11,331 nt of DNA from CAYTSA01 sp964440345 (GTDB lineage Bacteria; Desulfobacterota; Desulfovibrionia; Desulfovibrionales; Desulfovibrionaceae): NCBI GenBank assembly GCA_964440345.1, contig CAYTSA010000111.1, positions 1 to 11,331 of the forward strand. The letters run 5' to 3'. The notes below the pieces were generated by a model. It saw only the letters and a program-made list of their open reading frames with translations. It had not been told where the DNA came from and made no database searches. A program made the position numbers and the translations under genes. Positions 1 to 6,384 of this stretch are shown here, piece by piece (position 1 is the first letter of the stretch; the number at the start of each line of letters is the position of its first letter).

Positions 1-345
1 TTAATTTATGTTCAAACAAGCTTCTAACTGTCGTCGTCAAAACAGTGTCATTCAAGCAAAAACGCCGCTTCACAAACAGCGTCAAGCTGTCAGTGCGTGC
101 GATGGTTTGTTGCTCGGTCACTGGCGCAGGCAGCTTTGGCGGCAGATGACGTGTTGACTCCTTGACGGGATGCGGCATGCAACCGGGCGGCGGCGCAGCG
201 CAACGACAGCTCTCCCCTGCCAATCTCGCCCCACTGATTCACCCCTTCCCTTCCGACTGCATCCGTTCTATACATAGCCGCTCGTTATCGTCGCCGCAGA
301 CCGGAAAGGCCCGCGGCTTTGTATACACTGACGCAAGGAGCAACC
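1..345. other. Upstream region with no supported gene
   Basis: I find no convincing coding sequence here. Short open frames exist on both strands, but none has a recognisable product or a good ribosome binding site. Weak inverted repeats occur near 28-47 and 82-96. TTGACT (153-158) and TTGACG (162-167) resemble -35 boxes, but neither has a matching -10 box at normal spacing. The last 11 bases include AAGGAG at 335-340, which is the ccmF ribosome binding site. No ccmE-like sequence is visible, although ccmE often neighbours ccmF. The region probably carries the promoter of the ccm operon, but I cannot place it. Confidence 0.5.
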
Positions 346-2262
346 ATGCATTTTATCGCCTACGCCGGAGTCCTGCTGTCATTGCTGCTGTCGCTGATCA
401 TGGGCGCGGTGGCCATAAGCCAATGCTGGAGCCGGGCCTTTGTCTACAACCACTGGATGCGCCGGGGCCACGCCGCCCAGACCGGGCTGATCACCGTCAG
501 TTCGCTGGTGTTGCTCTGGGCCTTTGGGACGCGGGATTTTTCTTTCAAATACGTTGCTGAATACTGCGATACGCTCATGCCGCAGTTTTACGCGCTCACG
601 GCCTTCTGGGCCGGCCAGCCTGGCTCGTTGTTGTTCTGGCTGTGGATGGCGGCGCTCATCGGCGCAGTCTATTCGTTCGTCCCGGCGTTCCGGCGCCTGG
701 AGCCTTCGGTGCAGGGCTGGTACTGGCTTTTCTTTTACATGGTCATGGCCTTTTTGCTACTGCTCATCACCTGCTGGACCAACCCTTTTCTGCAACTGGT
801 CCCGGCGCCGCCAGACGGCAACGGCATGAACCCCCTGCTGCAGAACGTGGCCATGATTTTTCATCCGCCGCTGCTGTTTCTGGGGTATGCGGGCTTTACC
901 GTGCCGGCGTGTCTGGCTCTGGGCGAAGCCATGGCTGGCGGCCGGGGGCAGGGGCCTTCGTGGCTTGACGCGGCCCGCAACGTGACGCTGTTTTCCTGGC
1001 TGTTTCTTACAGCCGGCATCGTGCTTGGCGCGTGGTGGTCGTATATGGAATTGGGCTGGGGCGGTTACTGGGCCTGGGATCCGGTGGAGAACGCTTCTCT
1101 TGTTCCCTGGCTGGCGTCCACAGCCGCGCTGCACACCGGCATAGTGCAGCAGCGGCGCAAGTCTTTGGGGCGGACCAACGTGTTTCTGATGGGTCTGAGT
1201 CTGATTGCCTGTTTTTTTGCCACCTATCTGGTCCGCAGCGGCGTGGTGGATTCTTTGCATGCGTTCGGCGGCCACGGCGTTGGAGGTCCGCTGCTGCTGT
1301 TCATTCTCGCCAGCGTTGTTGTTTCCGCTTACGCCGCACTGCTGGGCCGCAGCGAAGCCAACCGGCCGCTTGAGGACCTGCTGACTCGCGGCGGGCTGCT
1401 GTTCATCGCAGCCTGGGTGCTGCTTATTTTGGCCGCCGTCGTGCTTATGGGCACCATGTGGCCTGTGTTCAGCCAGTTGTGGAGCGACAATCCTGTAGGC
1501 CTGGACCAGGGCTTTTACAACACAGCCGCCTTGCCCTTTTTTGTGCTTCTGGCCTTTCTGCTGGCGGTCTGTCCGTGGCTGGGCTGGAAGGGCGGTTTTC
1601 GCAACATGAAGATGGTTTTCGCTTTGGCCGGCGTGTTGCTGGGCGCGTTGGGGGTGCTGGCCTTGAAAGGCATACTCGCTCCGCTGGCCATGGCCGGCGC
1701 GGCTGCCGGGGTGCTGGCCGCGGCTTCGGCTGTGCTGTTCGTTGCCACGGAAAAAGAAGCCAAGTCTCGCCGGTCGGGCATAGCCGCCTACGGGGTACAC
1801 TTTGGTCTGGCGCTCATGGTGCTGGGCATCGCCGTGTCCGGCCCCTACCAGCAGAGTAGCGACGCCGTGCTGGCGCTGGGCGAAACCATGTCTGTGGCCG
1901 GGTACGACGTCCGCTACGAGAGCCTGGAAGAGGGCGAGACCACAAACATGATATTTATTGAAGCAGAACTGACTGTGACCAGAGACGGCCAGCCCGTGGG
2001 CGTGATGCGGCCGCAGCGGCGCTTGTACCGCAAGTTTGACAGTCCCTTTGCCGAAGCCGCGGTGGCGCCTGTGTTCAGCCTGGGCAACGAGGTGTACGCC
2101 ACGCTGCTGGCTGCTGACGGGCAGAACCGGGCCACGCTGCAGGTTTCCGTACACCCCCTGGTGAATTGGATATGGATAGGCGGTACGTTGATGTGCCTCT
2201 TTCCTTTTGTGGGCATGACCCGGCTGCGCAGAGAACCCGGGGCCGAGGATTCCAGGAGCTGA
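346..2262 (+). CDS. ccmF: Cytochrome c haem lyase subunit CcmF
   Basis: CcmF is the integral membrane core of the System I haem ligation complex. It accepts haem from CcmE and attaches it to the CXXCH motif of apocytochrome c on the periplasmic side. The 638-residue product is strongly hydrophobic with many membrane segments. The tryptophan-rich haem-handling motif is at W238-D245 (WGGYWAWD), followed by PVENASLVPW. The four family histidines can all be placed: H173 in FHPPLLFLGYAGF, H263 in ALHTG, H305 in DSLHAF and H485 in YGVHFGLALMVLG. Length matches the family. I chose ATG 346 because AAGGAG lies five bases upstream; an in-frame TTG at 319 has no such site. The stop lies two bases before ccmA, so the genes are cotranscribed. 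No frameshift or missing key residue is seen. Confidence 0.96.
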   Translation: MHFIAYAGVLLSLLLSLIMGAVAISQCWSRAFVYNHWMRRGHAAQTGLITVSSLVLLWAFGTRDFSFKYVAEYCDTLMPQFYALTAFWAGQPGSLLFWLWMAALIGAVYSFVPAFRRLEPSVQGWYWLFFYMVMAFLLLLITCWTNPFLQLVPAPPDGNGMNPLLQNVAMIFHPPLLFLGYAGFTVPACLALGEAMAGGRGQGPSWLDAARNVTLFSWLFLTAGIVLGAWWSYMELGWGGYWAWDPVENASLVPWLASTAALHTGIVQQRRKSLGRTNVFLMGLSLIACFFATYLVRSGVVDSLHAFGGHGVGGPLLLFILASVVVSAYAALLGRSEANRPLEDLLTRGGLLFIAAWVLLILAAVVLMGTMWPVFSQLWSDNPVGLDQGFYNTAALPFFVLLAFLLAVCPWLGWKGGFRNMKMVFALAGVLLGALGVLALKGILAPLAMAGAAAGVLAAASAVLFVATEKEAKSRRSGIAAYGVHFGLALMVLGIAVSGPYQQSSDAVLALGETMSVAGYDVRYESLEEGETTNMIFIEAELTVTRDGQPVGVMRPQRRLYRKFDSPFAEAAVAPVFSLGNEVYATLLAADGQNRATLQVSVHPLVNWIWIGGTLMCLFPFVGMTRLRREPGAEDSRS

Positions 2263-2264
2263 GC

Positions 2265-2954
2265 ATGGCCGAATCGCTGGCGACGCTGCGCAAGGCGGCC
2301 AAGTTCTACGGGTCGCGGCTTATTTTCAAGGATGTTTCTTTGAACGTGGAGCCGGGCCAGGTGCTGCTTGTGGCTGGCGCCAACGGCGCGGGCAAGTCCA
2401 CTCTGCTGCGGGTGCTGGCCGGCTTGTCGCGGCTGTCTGCTGGCGGGGCTGACTGGTCGGTAGAAGCCGGGGCCGTCGGCTATGTGGCGCACCAGACCTT
2501 TATTTATCCGCAACTGACCGGTCTGGAGAATCTGCGGTTCTGGGCCCGCATGTACAACGCCCCGCTGACCGACGAAGATATAGAAGCAAAACTGGCTGAA
2601 GCTGGGCTGGCCCGGGCCGCGGTGGAGAAGGCCGGCAAATACTCGCGGGGCATGGCCCAGCGGCTGAGCCTGGCCCGGGCGTTCATGACCGAACCGAAGC
2701 TGATACTGCTGGACGAGCCGTCCACCGGGCTGGACCGGCGGTCGCTGGCCATGCTGGGGACGTACATGGCTGCGGCCAAAGAGCGCGGCGCCGGGCTGGT
2801 CTGGGTGTCCCACGACGTGGAGCGGGACATGTCCAAGGCCGACGCCGTGGCCGCCATAGCCGGCAAGCGGCTGGCATATCTGGGACCGCCGGAGGGCTTA
2901 GATATGTCCATCATTTATGCAGAACCCGGCAGCGCCGGGCAAGAGGCGGCTTGA
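2265..2954 (+). CDS. ccmA: Cytochrome c biogenesis ABC ATPase CcmA
   Basis: CcmA is the cytoplasmic ATPase of the CcmAB(CD) complex, whose ATP hydrolysis drives release of haem-loaded CcmE from CcmC. The 229-residue product has Walker A GANGAGKST at residues 38-46, a Q-loop region around HQTFIYPQLTGLENLRF, the signature YSRGMAQRLSLARA, Walker B LILLDEPSTGLD and the switch histidine in WVSHD. The YSRGM-type signature replaces LSGGQ, as is usual in CcmA. The start at ATG 2265 is set by AGGAG at 2254-2258, six bases upstream; longer in-frame versions would overlap ccmF by about 100 bases. The gene follows ccmF by two bases and its stop overlaps the ccmB start (TGATG), indicating translational coupling. 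Another ABC ATPase could give similar motifs, but the position between ccmF and ccmB settles the identity. Confidence 0.95.
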   Translation: MAESLATLRKAAKFYGSRLIFKDVSLNVEPGQVLLVAGANGAGKSTLLRVLAGLSRLSAGGADWSVEAGAVGYVAHQTFIYPQLTGLENLRFWARMYNAPLTDEDIEAKLAEAGLARAAVEKAGKYSRGMAQRLSLARAFMTEPKLILLDEPSTGLDRRSLAMLGTYMAAAKERGAGLVWVSHDVERDMSKADAVAAIAGKRLAYLGPPEGLDMSIIYAEPGSAGQEAA

Positions 2955-3631
2955 TGCTGCGTCCGGCGCTGGCGGTGGCGGGCAAGGACCTGCGTTTGAC
3001 GTTCAGCCGCGGGGCGGGGTTGTCCCAGGCCTTGCTGCTGGGCTTATTGCTGATTTTTTTGTTCAGCCTGGCCCGGGAGCCAGGCCAGGCCATGTCCCCC
3101 CAAGCAGCGGCAGCCGTGTTCTGGCTGGCTTCGCTGTTTTGCCAGGTGCTTATTTTTAACAATCTGTATACATTTGAAGAGGATAACGCGGCACGGCTGG
3201 CTTTAGCGTTGAGCCCGGCGCCCTTGCAATCCGTGTGGCTGGGCAAGGGACTGGCTGGTCTGGCGCTACTGGGGGCGGCGCAGCTGGTGCTGGCGCCGGC
3301 GGCCATGGTTTTTCTGGCTCAAACGCCCGGACCTGCTTGGACAGCGGGGTTGGCGGCGCTGCTGGCGGTGGACCTTGGCATGGCTGTGCTGGGGTCTTTG
3401 CTTGGGGCGCTGGCCCAGGGCCAGGCCGGCCGGGAGTCGCTGCTTTCCATCGTGCTGTTTCCGCTGCTCACTCCTCTGCTGCTGGCCGGGGTGCGCGTGG
3501 GAGCGGCGGGATTCTCGCCGGACGCGGCGCCGGACCTGGAGGGCTGGCTTGGGCTGGCTGTTGCGTTTGATCTTATTTTTGCTGCGGCGGGAGTTGTGCT
3601 GTTTCCGTTCATTTACTCGGGCGAAGAATAG
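2954..3631 (+). CDS. ccmB: Haem exporter membrane subunit CcmB
   Basis: CcmB is the transmembrane partner of CcmA in the ABC complex of System I cytochrome c maturation. The 225-residue product begins MLRPALAVAGKDLRLTFSRG, a typical CcmB N-terminus with a short amphipathic cytoplasmic segment, followed by about six hydrophobic helices. Family features include FNNLYTFEEDNAARLAL in the first loop and LLSIVLFPLLTPLLLAGV in the fourth membrane region. Length equals the usual 220-225 residues. ATG 2954 shares one base with the ccmA stop and has GAGG about seven bases upstream; the TTG three bases earlier is an unlikely start. After its stop the operon is interrupted by a palindromic repeat and two unrelated small genes before ccmC resumes, so downstream genes may depend on readthrough or on an extra promoter. 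Confidence 0.94.
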   Translation: MLRPALAVAGKDLRLTFSRGAGLSQALLLGLLLIFLFSLAREPGQAMSPQAAAAVFWLASLFCQVLIFNNLYTFEEDNAARLALALSPAPLQSVWLGKGLAGLALLGAAQLVLAPAAMVFLAQTPGPAWTAGLAALLAVDLGMAVLGSLLGALAQGQAGRESLLSIVLFPLLTPLLLAGVRVGAAGFSPDAAPDLEGWLGLAVAFDLIFAAAGVVLFPFIYSGEE

Positions 3632-3643
3632 TAGGCTGCTAGC

Positions 3644-3788
3644 AGGCTGTTGAAAAATCCACGATGGCTGCGTTGCTTCAAAAAGTTCAAACTCTCGTGT
3701 ATTATATCTATACGTCGACCTTGAACTTTTTTCGCGCCTTGCCCTCGTGTTTTTTGAACAGCCTGCATAAAGGGACTTTCAACAGGCT
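3644..3788. repeat. Palindromic interspersed repeat, copy 1
   Basis: This non-coding element starts 13 bases after the ccmB stop. It begins AGGCTGTTGAAAAATCC and ends TTTCAACAGGCT, giving near-perfect inverted ends. A longer internal palindrome spans 3642-3766: GCAGGCTGTTGAAAAA at the left pairs with TTTTTTGAACAGCCTGC at the right, and AAAAAGTTCAA (3680-3690) pairs with TTGAACTTTTTT (3721-3732), so the transcript could fold into a long imperfect hairpin. Copy 2 at 8710-8856 matches the first 123 bases without gaps, with about seven substitutions by eye. It carries no transposase and looks like a MITE or REP-like mobile repeat; it could also act as a transcription attenuator. Near-identical AGGCTGCTAGC (3633-3643) and AGGCTGCTAAC (3784-3794) bracket it. 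Confidence 0.88.
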
Positions 3789-3830
3789 GCTAACCGGGGC
3801 AATTTGCTTTTATTTCGCAGTAGGGTAGAA

Positions 3831-3839
3831 TGATATAGT
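3831..3839 (+). promoter_or_regulatory. Possible extended -10 promoter for the two small membrane genes
   Basis: TGATATAGT at 3831-3839 fits an extended -10 element (TGn followed by TATAGT, one base from consensus). It lies in a short AT-rich stretch after the repeat and about 32 bases before the start of the first small membrane protein. No good -35 box is found at 17 bases; TTGCTT at 3804-3809 is too far. A promoter here would restart transcription after the hairpin repeat. This rests on sequence resemblance only. Confidence 0.3.
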
Positions 3840-3870
3840 GAGGGGATATGCGGCTTAGGAGGGCTTGTGC

Positions 3871-4263
3871 ATGGAATATGTAATTAAACTGTTGTATTTT
3901 GGGTCCGGGTTTGTCTATGCTGTGGTGTTGCGCTCCATCATATACAGGCTGGATGCATTCGCCCAGCGTGAAGAAAGTTTATTCGTGCTTAAGCATTTGA
4001 AAATGTGGGGCATCTATATGCTGGCGCCGGCTCTGGTCATATCCTTTGTACTGGCAGTGCAGGATATCTTGAAGCACAGTGAGTATGATCCTCCTGGCTT
4101 GTCTGATTTTCTGCAGCCGCTGAACCCCTCCTGGTGGATACCTGTGATGTTGAAGTCGTTTTTGTGGGGATGTGCTCTATTGGCTGTCAACTTTGTTGCG
4201 ATGTACATGAAGAACATACATGTACTTGAAGATTTTGTGCAGCGGTGGGGACTGCCGATGTAA
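3871..4263 (+). CDS. Unrecognised three-helix membrane protein A, within the ccm operon
   Basis: I do not recognise this family. The 130-residue product has three predicted membrane helices, at about 4-24, 45-66 and 88-113, with no signal peptide, cysteine pair or obvious catalytic motif. It is a paralogue of the next gene. Both share GF-YAVV in helix 1, MWG-Y at the start of helix 2, a D-x-LK after helix 2 (65-68 here), SW-IP at the start of helix 3 (87-91) and a C-terminal WGLP (126-129). ATG 3871 has a strong AGGAGGG at 3857-3863. The gene lies between the repeat after ccmB and ccmC, a place where ccm operons are usually contiguous. It looks more AT-rich than the ccm genes, which suggests later arrival. 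A role as an accessory membrane subunit is only a guess. Confidence 0.85.
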   Translation: MEYVIKLLYFGSGFVYAVVLRSIIYRLDAFAQREESLFVLKHLKMWGIYMLAPALVISFVLAVQDILKHSEYDPPGLSDFLQPLNPSWWIPVMLKSFLWGCALLAVNFVAMYMKNIHVLEDFVQRWGLPM

Positions 4264-4291
4264 GTTTTTTGGGCTGACAAGAAGGTAGCGT

Positions 4292-4717
4292 ATGCATGCA
4301 TTGCATCTGATATATGTTTCTTTGGGTTTCATCTACGCCGTCGTGGCTACCAGTTTCATCTTTGCCATGGACAATTATTTTTTCCACCAGGAACCGGTGA
4401 CCACAGACATGTGGCTGATGTGGGGGACGTACATTTTTATTCCGGCGGTCATAGCCGCCACTGTGTGCGGGATATACGACATGCTCAAATATGCAGACGA
4501 TGAGACGCCCACGAGCAGCATGATCAGGCAGGTTGCGCTTTCACCCATAGACGTTTCGTGGATAATACCGTGCATTACTTGGGGTATTTTTTACAGCTGG
4601 ATTATTGTGATTCTAGACGTTGTGGCCGCCCAACCCTGGGGCTACACCTTTTTGCAGGACGCCATTGCTGCGTGGGGCTTGCCTGCGCCAGAGCCGTCCG
4701 GCTCGTTTACACTGTAA
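4292..4717 (+). CDS. Unrecognised three-helix membrane protein B, paralogue of the preceding gene
   Basis: This 141-residue product aligns along its whole length with the preceding small membrane protein: LGFIYAVV in helix 1 (about 5-25), MWGTY at 43-47, D-M-LK at 63-66, SWIIP at 89-93 starting helix 3, and AWGLP near the C-terminus, followed by a short extra tail. The pair therefore arose by tandem duplication and has diverged considerably. ATG 4292 has AAGG about six bases upstream; another ATG at 4296 is out of frame. The gap to gene A is 28 bases and the stop lies 19 bases before ccmC, so all are probably cotranscribed. Conserved acidic residues flank the helices (D27 and E34 after helix 1, D63 after helix 2). 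The family and function are unknown to me; the two copies may form a heteromeric membrane complex. Confidence 0.86.
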   Translation: MHALHLIYVSLGFIYAVVATSFIFAMDNYFFHQEPVTTDMWLMWGTYIFIPAVIAATVCGIYDMLKYADDETPTSSMIRQVALSPIDVSWIIPCITWGIFYSWIIVILDVVAAQPWGYTFLQDAIAAWGLPAPEPSGSFTL

Positions 4718-4736
4718 GCGGGAGTGGCTGGATACT

Positions 4737-5411
4737 ATGCGTGCATCGTGGATACTGCCTGTCAGCCTGGGGGCCGGTCCCGCCCTTGTTTTTTCCCAGT
4801 GGCTCATCTGGTTCTACGCTCCAACGGAGCTGACGATGGGCCCCATACAGAAGATATTTTATATGCACCTGCCGCTTGCCTGGTGGGGGCTCATCAGTTT
4901 TTTCACCGTGTTTGCGGCCAGCGTTGGCTATTTATTCACCCGCAAGCCAAAGCTGGACCTTCTGGCCGGCGCCGCCGCTGAGACAGGGGTGCTGTTCAGC
5001 GCCCTGGCCCTGGCCACCGGCTCCATCTGGGCGCGGGTTTCCTGGAATACTTGGTGGACCTGGGACCCCCGGCTGACAACGACGCTGGTTATGTGGTTCA
5101 TCTACTGCGGTTATCTGGTGCTGCGGTCCATGGACATGGGCCGCGGCCGGCGCGAGCTGGTCTGCGCTGCGGTAGGCGTGGTCGCCTTTCTGGACGTGCC
5201 TTTGGTGTTCTGGTCCGCGCGCATGTGGCGGTCCATCCACCCATCGGTCTTTGCGTCCAAAGGCGGCGGGCTGGCCCCGGAGATGCAAGTTACGGTTATC
5301 GTTTCTGTGCTGGTCTGGTCGCTGCTGTGGCTGGCCCTGGTGGGTCTGCGCTACCGCCTTGCCGTGGCCCAGGAACGGGCGGAAGGCTTGGCTGTCTACA
5401 CCGAGGACTAG
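4737..5411 (+). CDS. ccmC: Haem-handling protein CcmC
   Basis: CcmC binds haem in its WWD domain at the periplasmic face and loads it onto CcmE. The 224-residue product has about six membrane helices. The haem motif is at 103-110 (WNTWWTWD, followed by PRLTT), flanked by the two expected axial histidines, H44 in YMHLPLAWW and H168 in RSIHPSV. The motif has asparagine at the second position where the familiar E. coli form has glycine (WGTWW). ATG 4737 starts the sequence MRASWILPVSLG; the nearest ribosome site, GGGAG at 4720-4724, is about 12 bases away, so initiation may be weak or coupled to the gene before. Longer versions would run into the upstream small gene and are rejected. Length and topology match CcmC, and ccmD follows. 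Confidence 0.95.
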   Translation: MRASWILPVSLGAGPALVFSQWLIWFYAPTELTMGPIQKIFYMHLPLAWWGLISFFTVFAASVGYLFTRKPKLDLLAGAAAETGVLFSALALATGSIWARVSWNTWWTWDPRLTTTLVMWFIYCGYLVLRSMDMGRGRRELVCAAVGVVAFLDVPLVFWSARMWRSIHPSVFASKGGGLAPEMQVTVIVSVLVWSLLWLALVGLRYRLAVAQERAEGLAVYTED

Positions 5412-5444
5412 GGTCCTCAAGTTTACGTGTAAGGAGTGTTTTTC

Positions 5445-5591
5445 ATGAATGCAGAGGCGTATCTGTTTGCCGCCAACGCCGTTGTCTGGCTGGGCGTGGC
5501 CGGCTATTGCGCGTATTTGACGCTGTCGCAGCGCACGCTGCAGCAACGGCTGGAAAGGCTGGAGCAACTGCAAGGGGGAGGCGATGACTGA
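5445..5591 (+). CDS. ccmD: Small haem exporter protein CcmD (alternative type)
   Basis: This is a 48-residue protein with one N-terminal membrane helix (about 4-27, YLFAANAVVWLGVAGYCAYL) and a charged, coiled cytoplasmic tail (QRTLQQRLERLEQLQ). The motif YLFAA-AVVWLG followed by a basic helix is the hallmark of the alternative CcmD family. CcmD stabilises CcmC-CcmE and helps release holo-CcmE from CcmABCD. ATG 5445 has AAGGAG at 5431-5436, eight bases upstream. The stop overlaps the start of the TPR gene by eight bases, implying translational coupling. It sits 33 bases after ccmC, the usual place. Its small size makes it easy to miss, but helix, site and position agree. Confidence 0.9.
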   Translation: MNAEAYLFAANAVVWLGVAGYCAYLTLSQRTLQQRLERLEQLQGGGDD

Positions 5592-6210
5592 GACAGCTCC
5601 CCGCGTTGCGGCGCAGCGGCCGCTGCTGGCGGTCATGGCCTTGTTTCTGGCGGCCATTTTCGTGTCGTCGTTTTTGTACCGCATCCAGCACGGTTCCTTG
5701 CAGGTGCGGCTTGAGCAGCCCCGGCGGTCCATGCCGGGCGAGTCCATGCCGGGCGGACCCATGGACGCCATGACTGGAGGCCAGGAGCACGGCGCCATGG
5801 ACGGCGTGGGCGCCATGATGCAAAAACTCCAGCAAGAGCCGCACAACGTGCAGTTGCTCACCGGGCTGGCCCAGCGTTTTCTTGCCGCTCAAGACTGGGA
5901 AGCCGCAGAGGTGTTTTTGCAGCGCGCCTTGGTGGCGGAGCCCTCCAATGCAGACATTCTTGCGCTCTTAGGCATGACGTCCTTTCAGCAGGAAAAATTT
6001 GAAGATGCAGCCAACTACTATTCCCTGGCCGCTGGCATAGACCCGGAGGACCATCTCTCTTTGTTCAATCTGGGCATGCTGTATTCACATTTTCTGGGTC
6101 AGCCGGAGAAAGCCAAAGACTATTTGGAACAAGCTGCAGCAAAAGCGCCGGCCGGGTCGGAAGTGGCTGAGCGCGTGCAGCAGGAATTACAAGCTCTGGA
6201 AGATAATTGA
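5584..6210 (+). CDS. Membrane-anchored TPR protein, CcmI/CycH type
   Basis: This probably acts as the apocytochrome chaperone of the haem ligation complex, holding cytochrome c C-terminal helices for CcmF/CcmH. The 208-residue product has one membrane anchor (about 13-32), a flexible linker and roughly three TPR units (about 89-122, 123-156 and 157-190; for example DWEAAEVFLQRALVAEPSNAD and KFEDAANYYSLAAGIDPED). The linker, about 50-79, is rich in methionine (M50, M55, M60, M63, M72, M78, M79) and contains a duplicated SMPGE/SMPGG unit, visible as a direct DNA repeat. It overlaps ccmD by eight bases and has a strong GGGGGAGG upstream. It is shorter than E. coli CcmH or Rhodobacter CcmI and lacks a CcmH-type thioredoxin-like LRCxxC motif, so I leave the symbol empty. 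It appears to be the last gene of the operon. Confidence 0.82.
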   Translation: MTETAPRVAAQRPLLAVMALFLAAIFVSSFLYRIQHGSLQVRLEQPRRSMPGESMPGGPMDAMTGGQEHGAMDGVGAMMQKLQQEPHNVQLLTGLAQRFLAAQDWEAAEVFLQRALVAEPSNADILALLGMTSFQQEKFEDAANYYSLAAGIDPEDHLSLFNLGMLYSHFLGQPEKAKDYLEQAAAKAPAGSEVAERVQQELQALEDN

Positions 6211-6248
6211 CAAATTTGTGTAAAGCCGTTCTCGATTAAGGAAAAGAC

Positions 6249-6277
6249 TTGAAATTTTGATCGTCTCACCTTAGATT
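6249..6277 (+). promoter_or_regulatory. Putative sigma-70 promoter of livK
   Basis: TTGAAA (6249-6254) and TAGATT (6272-6277) are separated by 17 bases in an AT-rich stretch after the ccm operon. They match five of six and four of six consensus bases. Transcription would begin near 6284, giving a leader of about 100 bases before livK. A perfect TTGACA at 6207-6212, overlapping the end of the TPR gene, lacks a good -10 box at 16-18 bases. The call rests on consensus resemblance only. Confidence 0.45.
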
Positions 6278-6327
6278 TTTGCACCGCATTTTACAAGGGA
6301 AGCGTGCCTGCGTTTGGGCGCCGCCCG

Positions 6328-6342
6328 CCCGGAGAGGCCGGG
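6328..6342 (+). promoter_or_regulatory. GC-rich hairpin in the livK leader
   Basis: CCCGG (6328-6332) and CCGGG (6338-6342) pair around AGAGG, with further GC-rich flanking bases that could extend the stem. It lies between the likely promoter and the livK ribosome binding site (GGAGG, 6371-6375). No T-tract follows, so it is not a plain terminator. It could influence messenger stability or translation, but no known riboswitch motif is recognisable. Confidence 0.3.
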
Positions 6343-6384
6343 ACGCGCGGGGAGGATAACTGCAACGTTTGGAGGTCTGCAATC

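Noticed and set aside
90..275. Small minus-strand open frame before ccmF
   Set aside because: No ribosome site or recognisable product; likely chance.
757..2154. Long open frame on the minus strand opposite ccmF
   Set aside because: It is an antisense shadow in GC-rich sequence; the product is a low-complexity, histidine/glutamine-rich string with no family features.
4932..5861. Minus-strand open frame opposite ccmC, ccmD and the TPR gene
   Set aside because: The + strand genes there are clear family members, and the antisense product has no recognisable motif or ribosome site.
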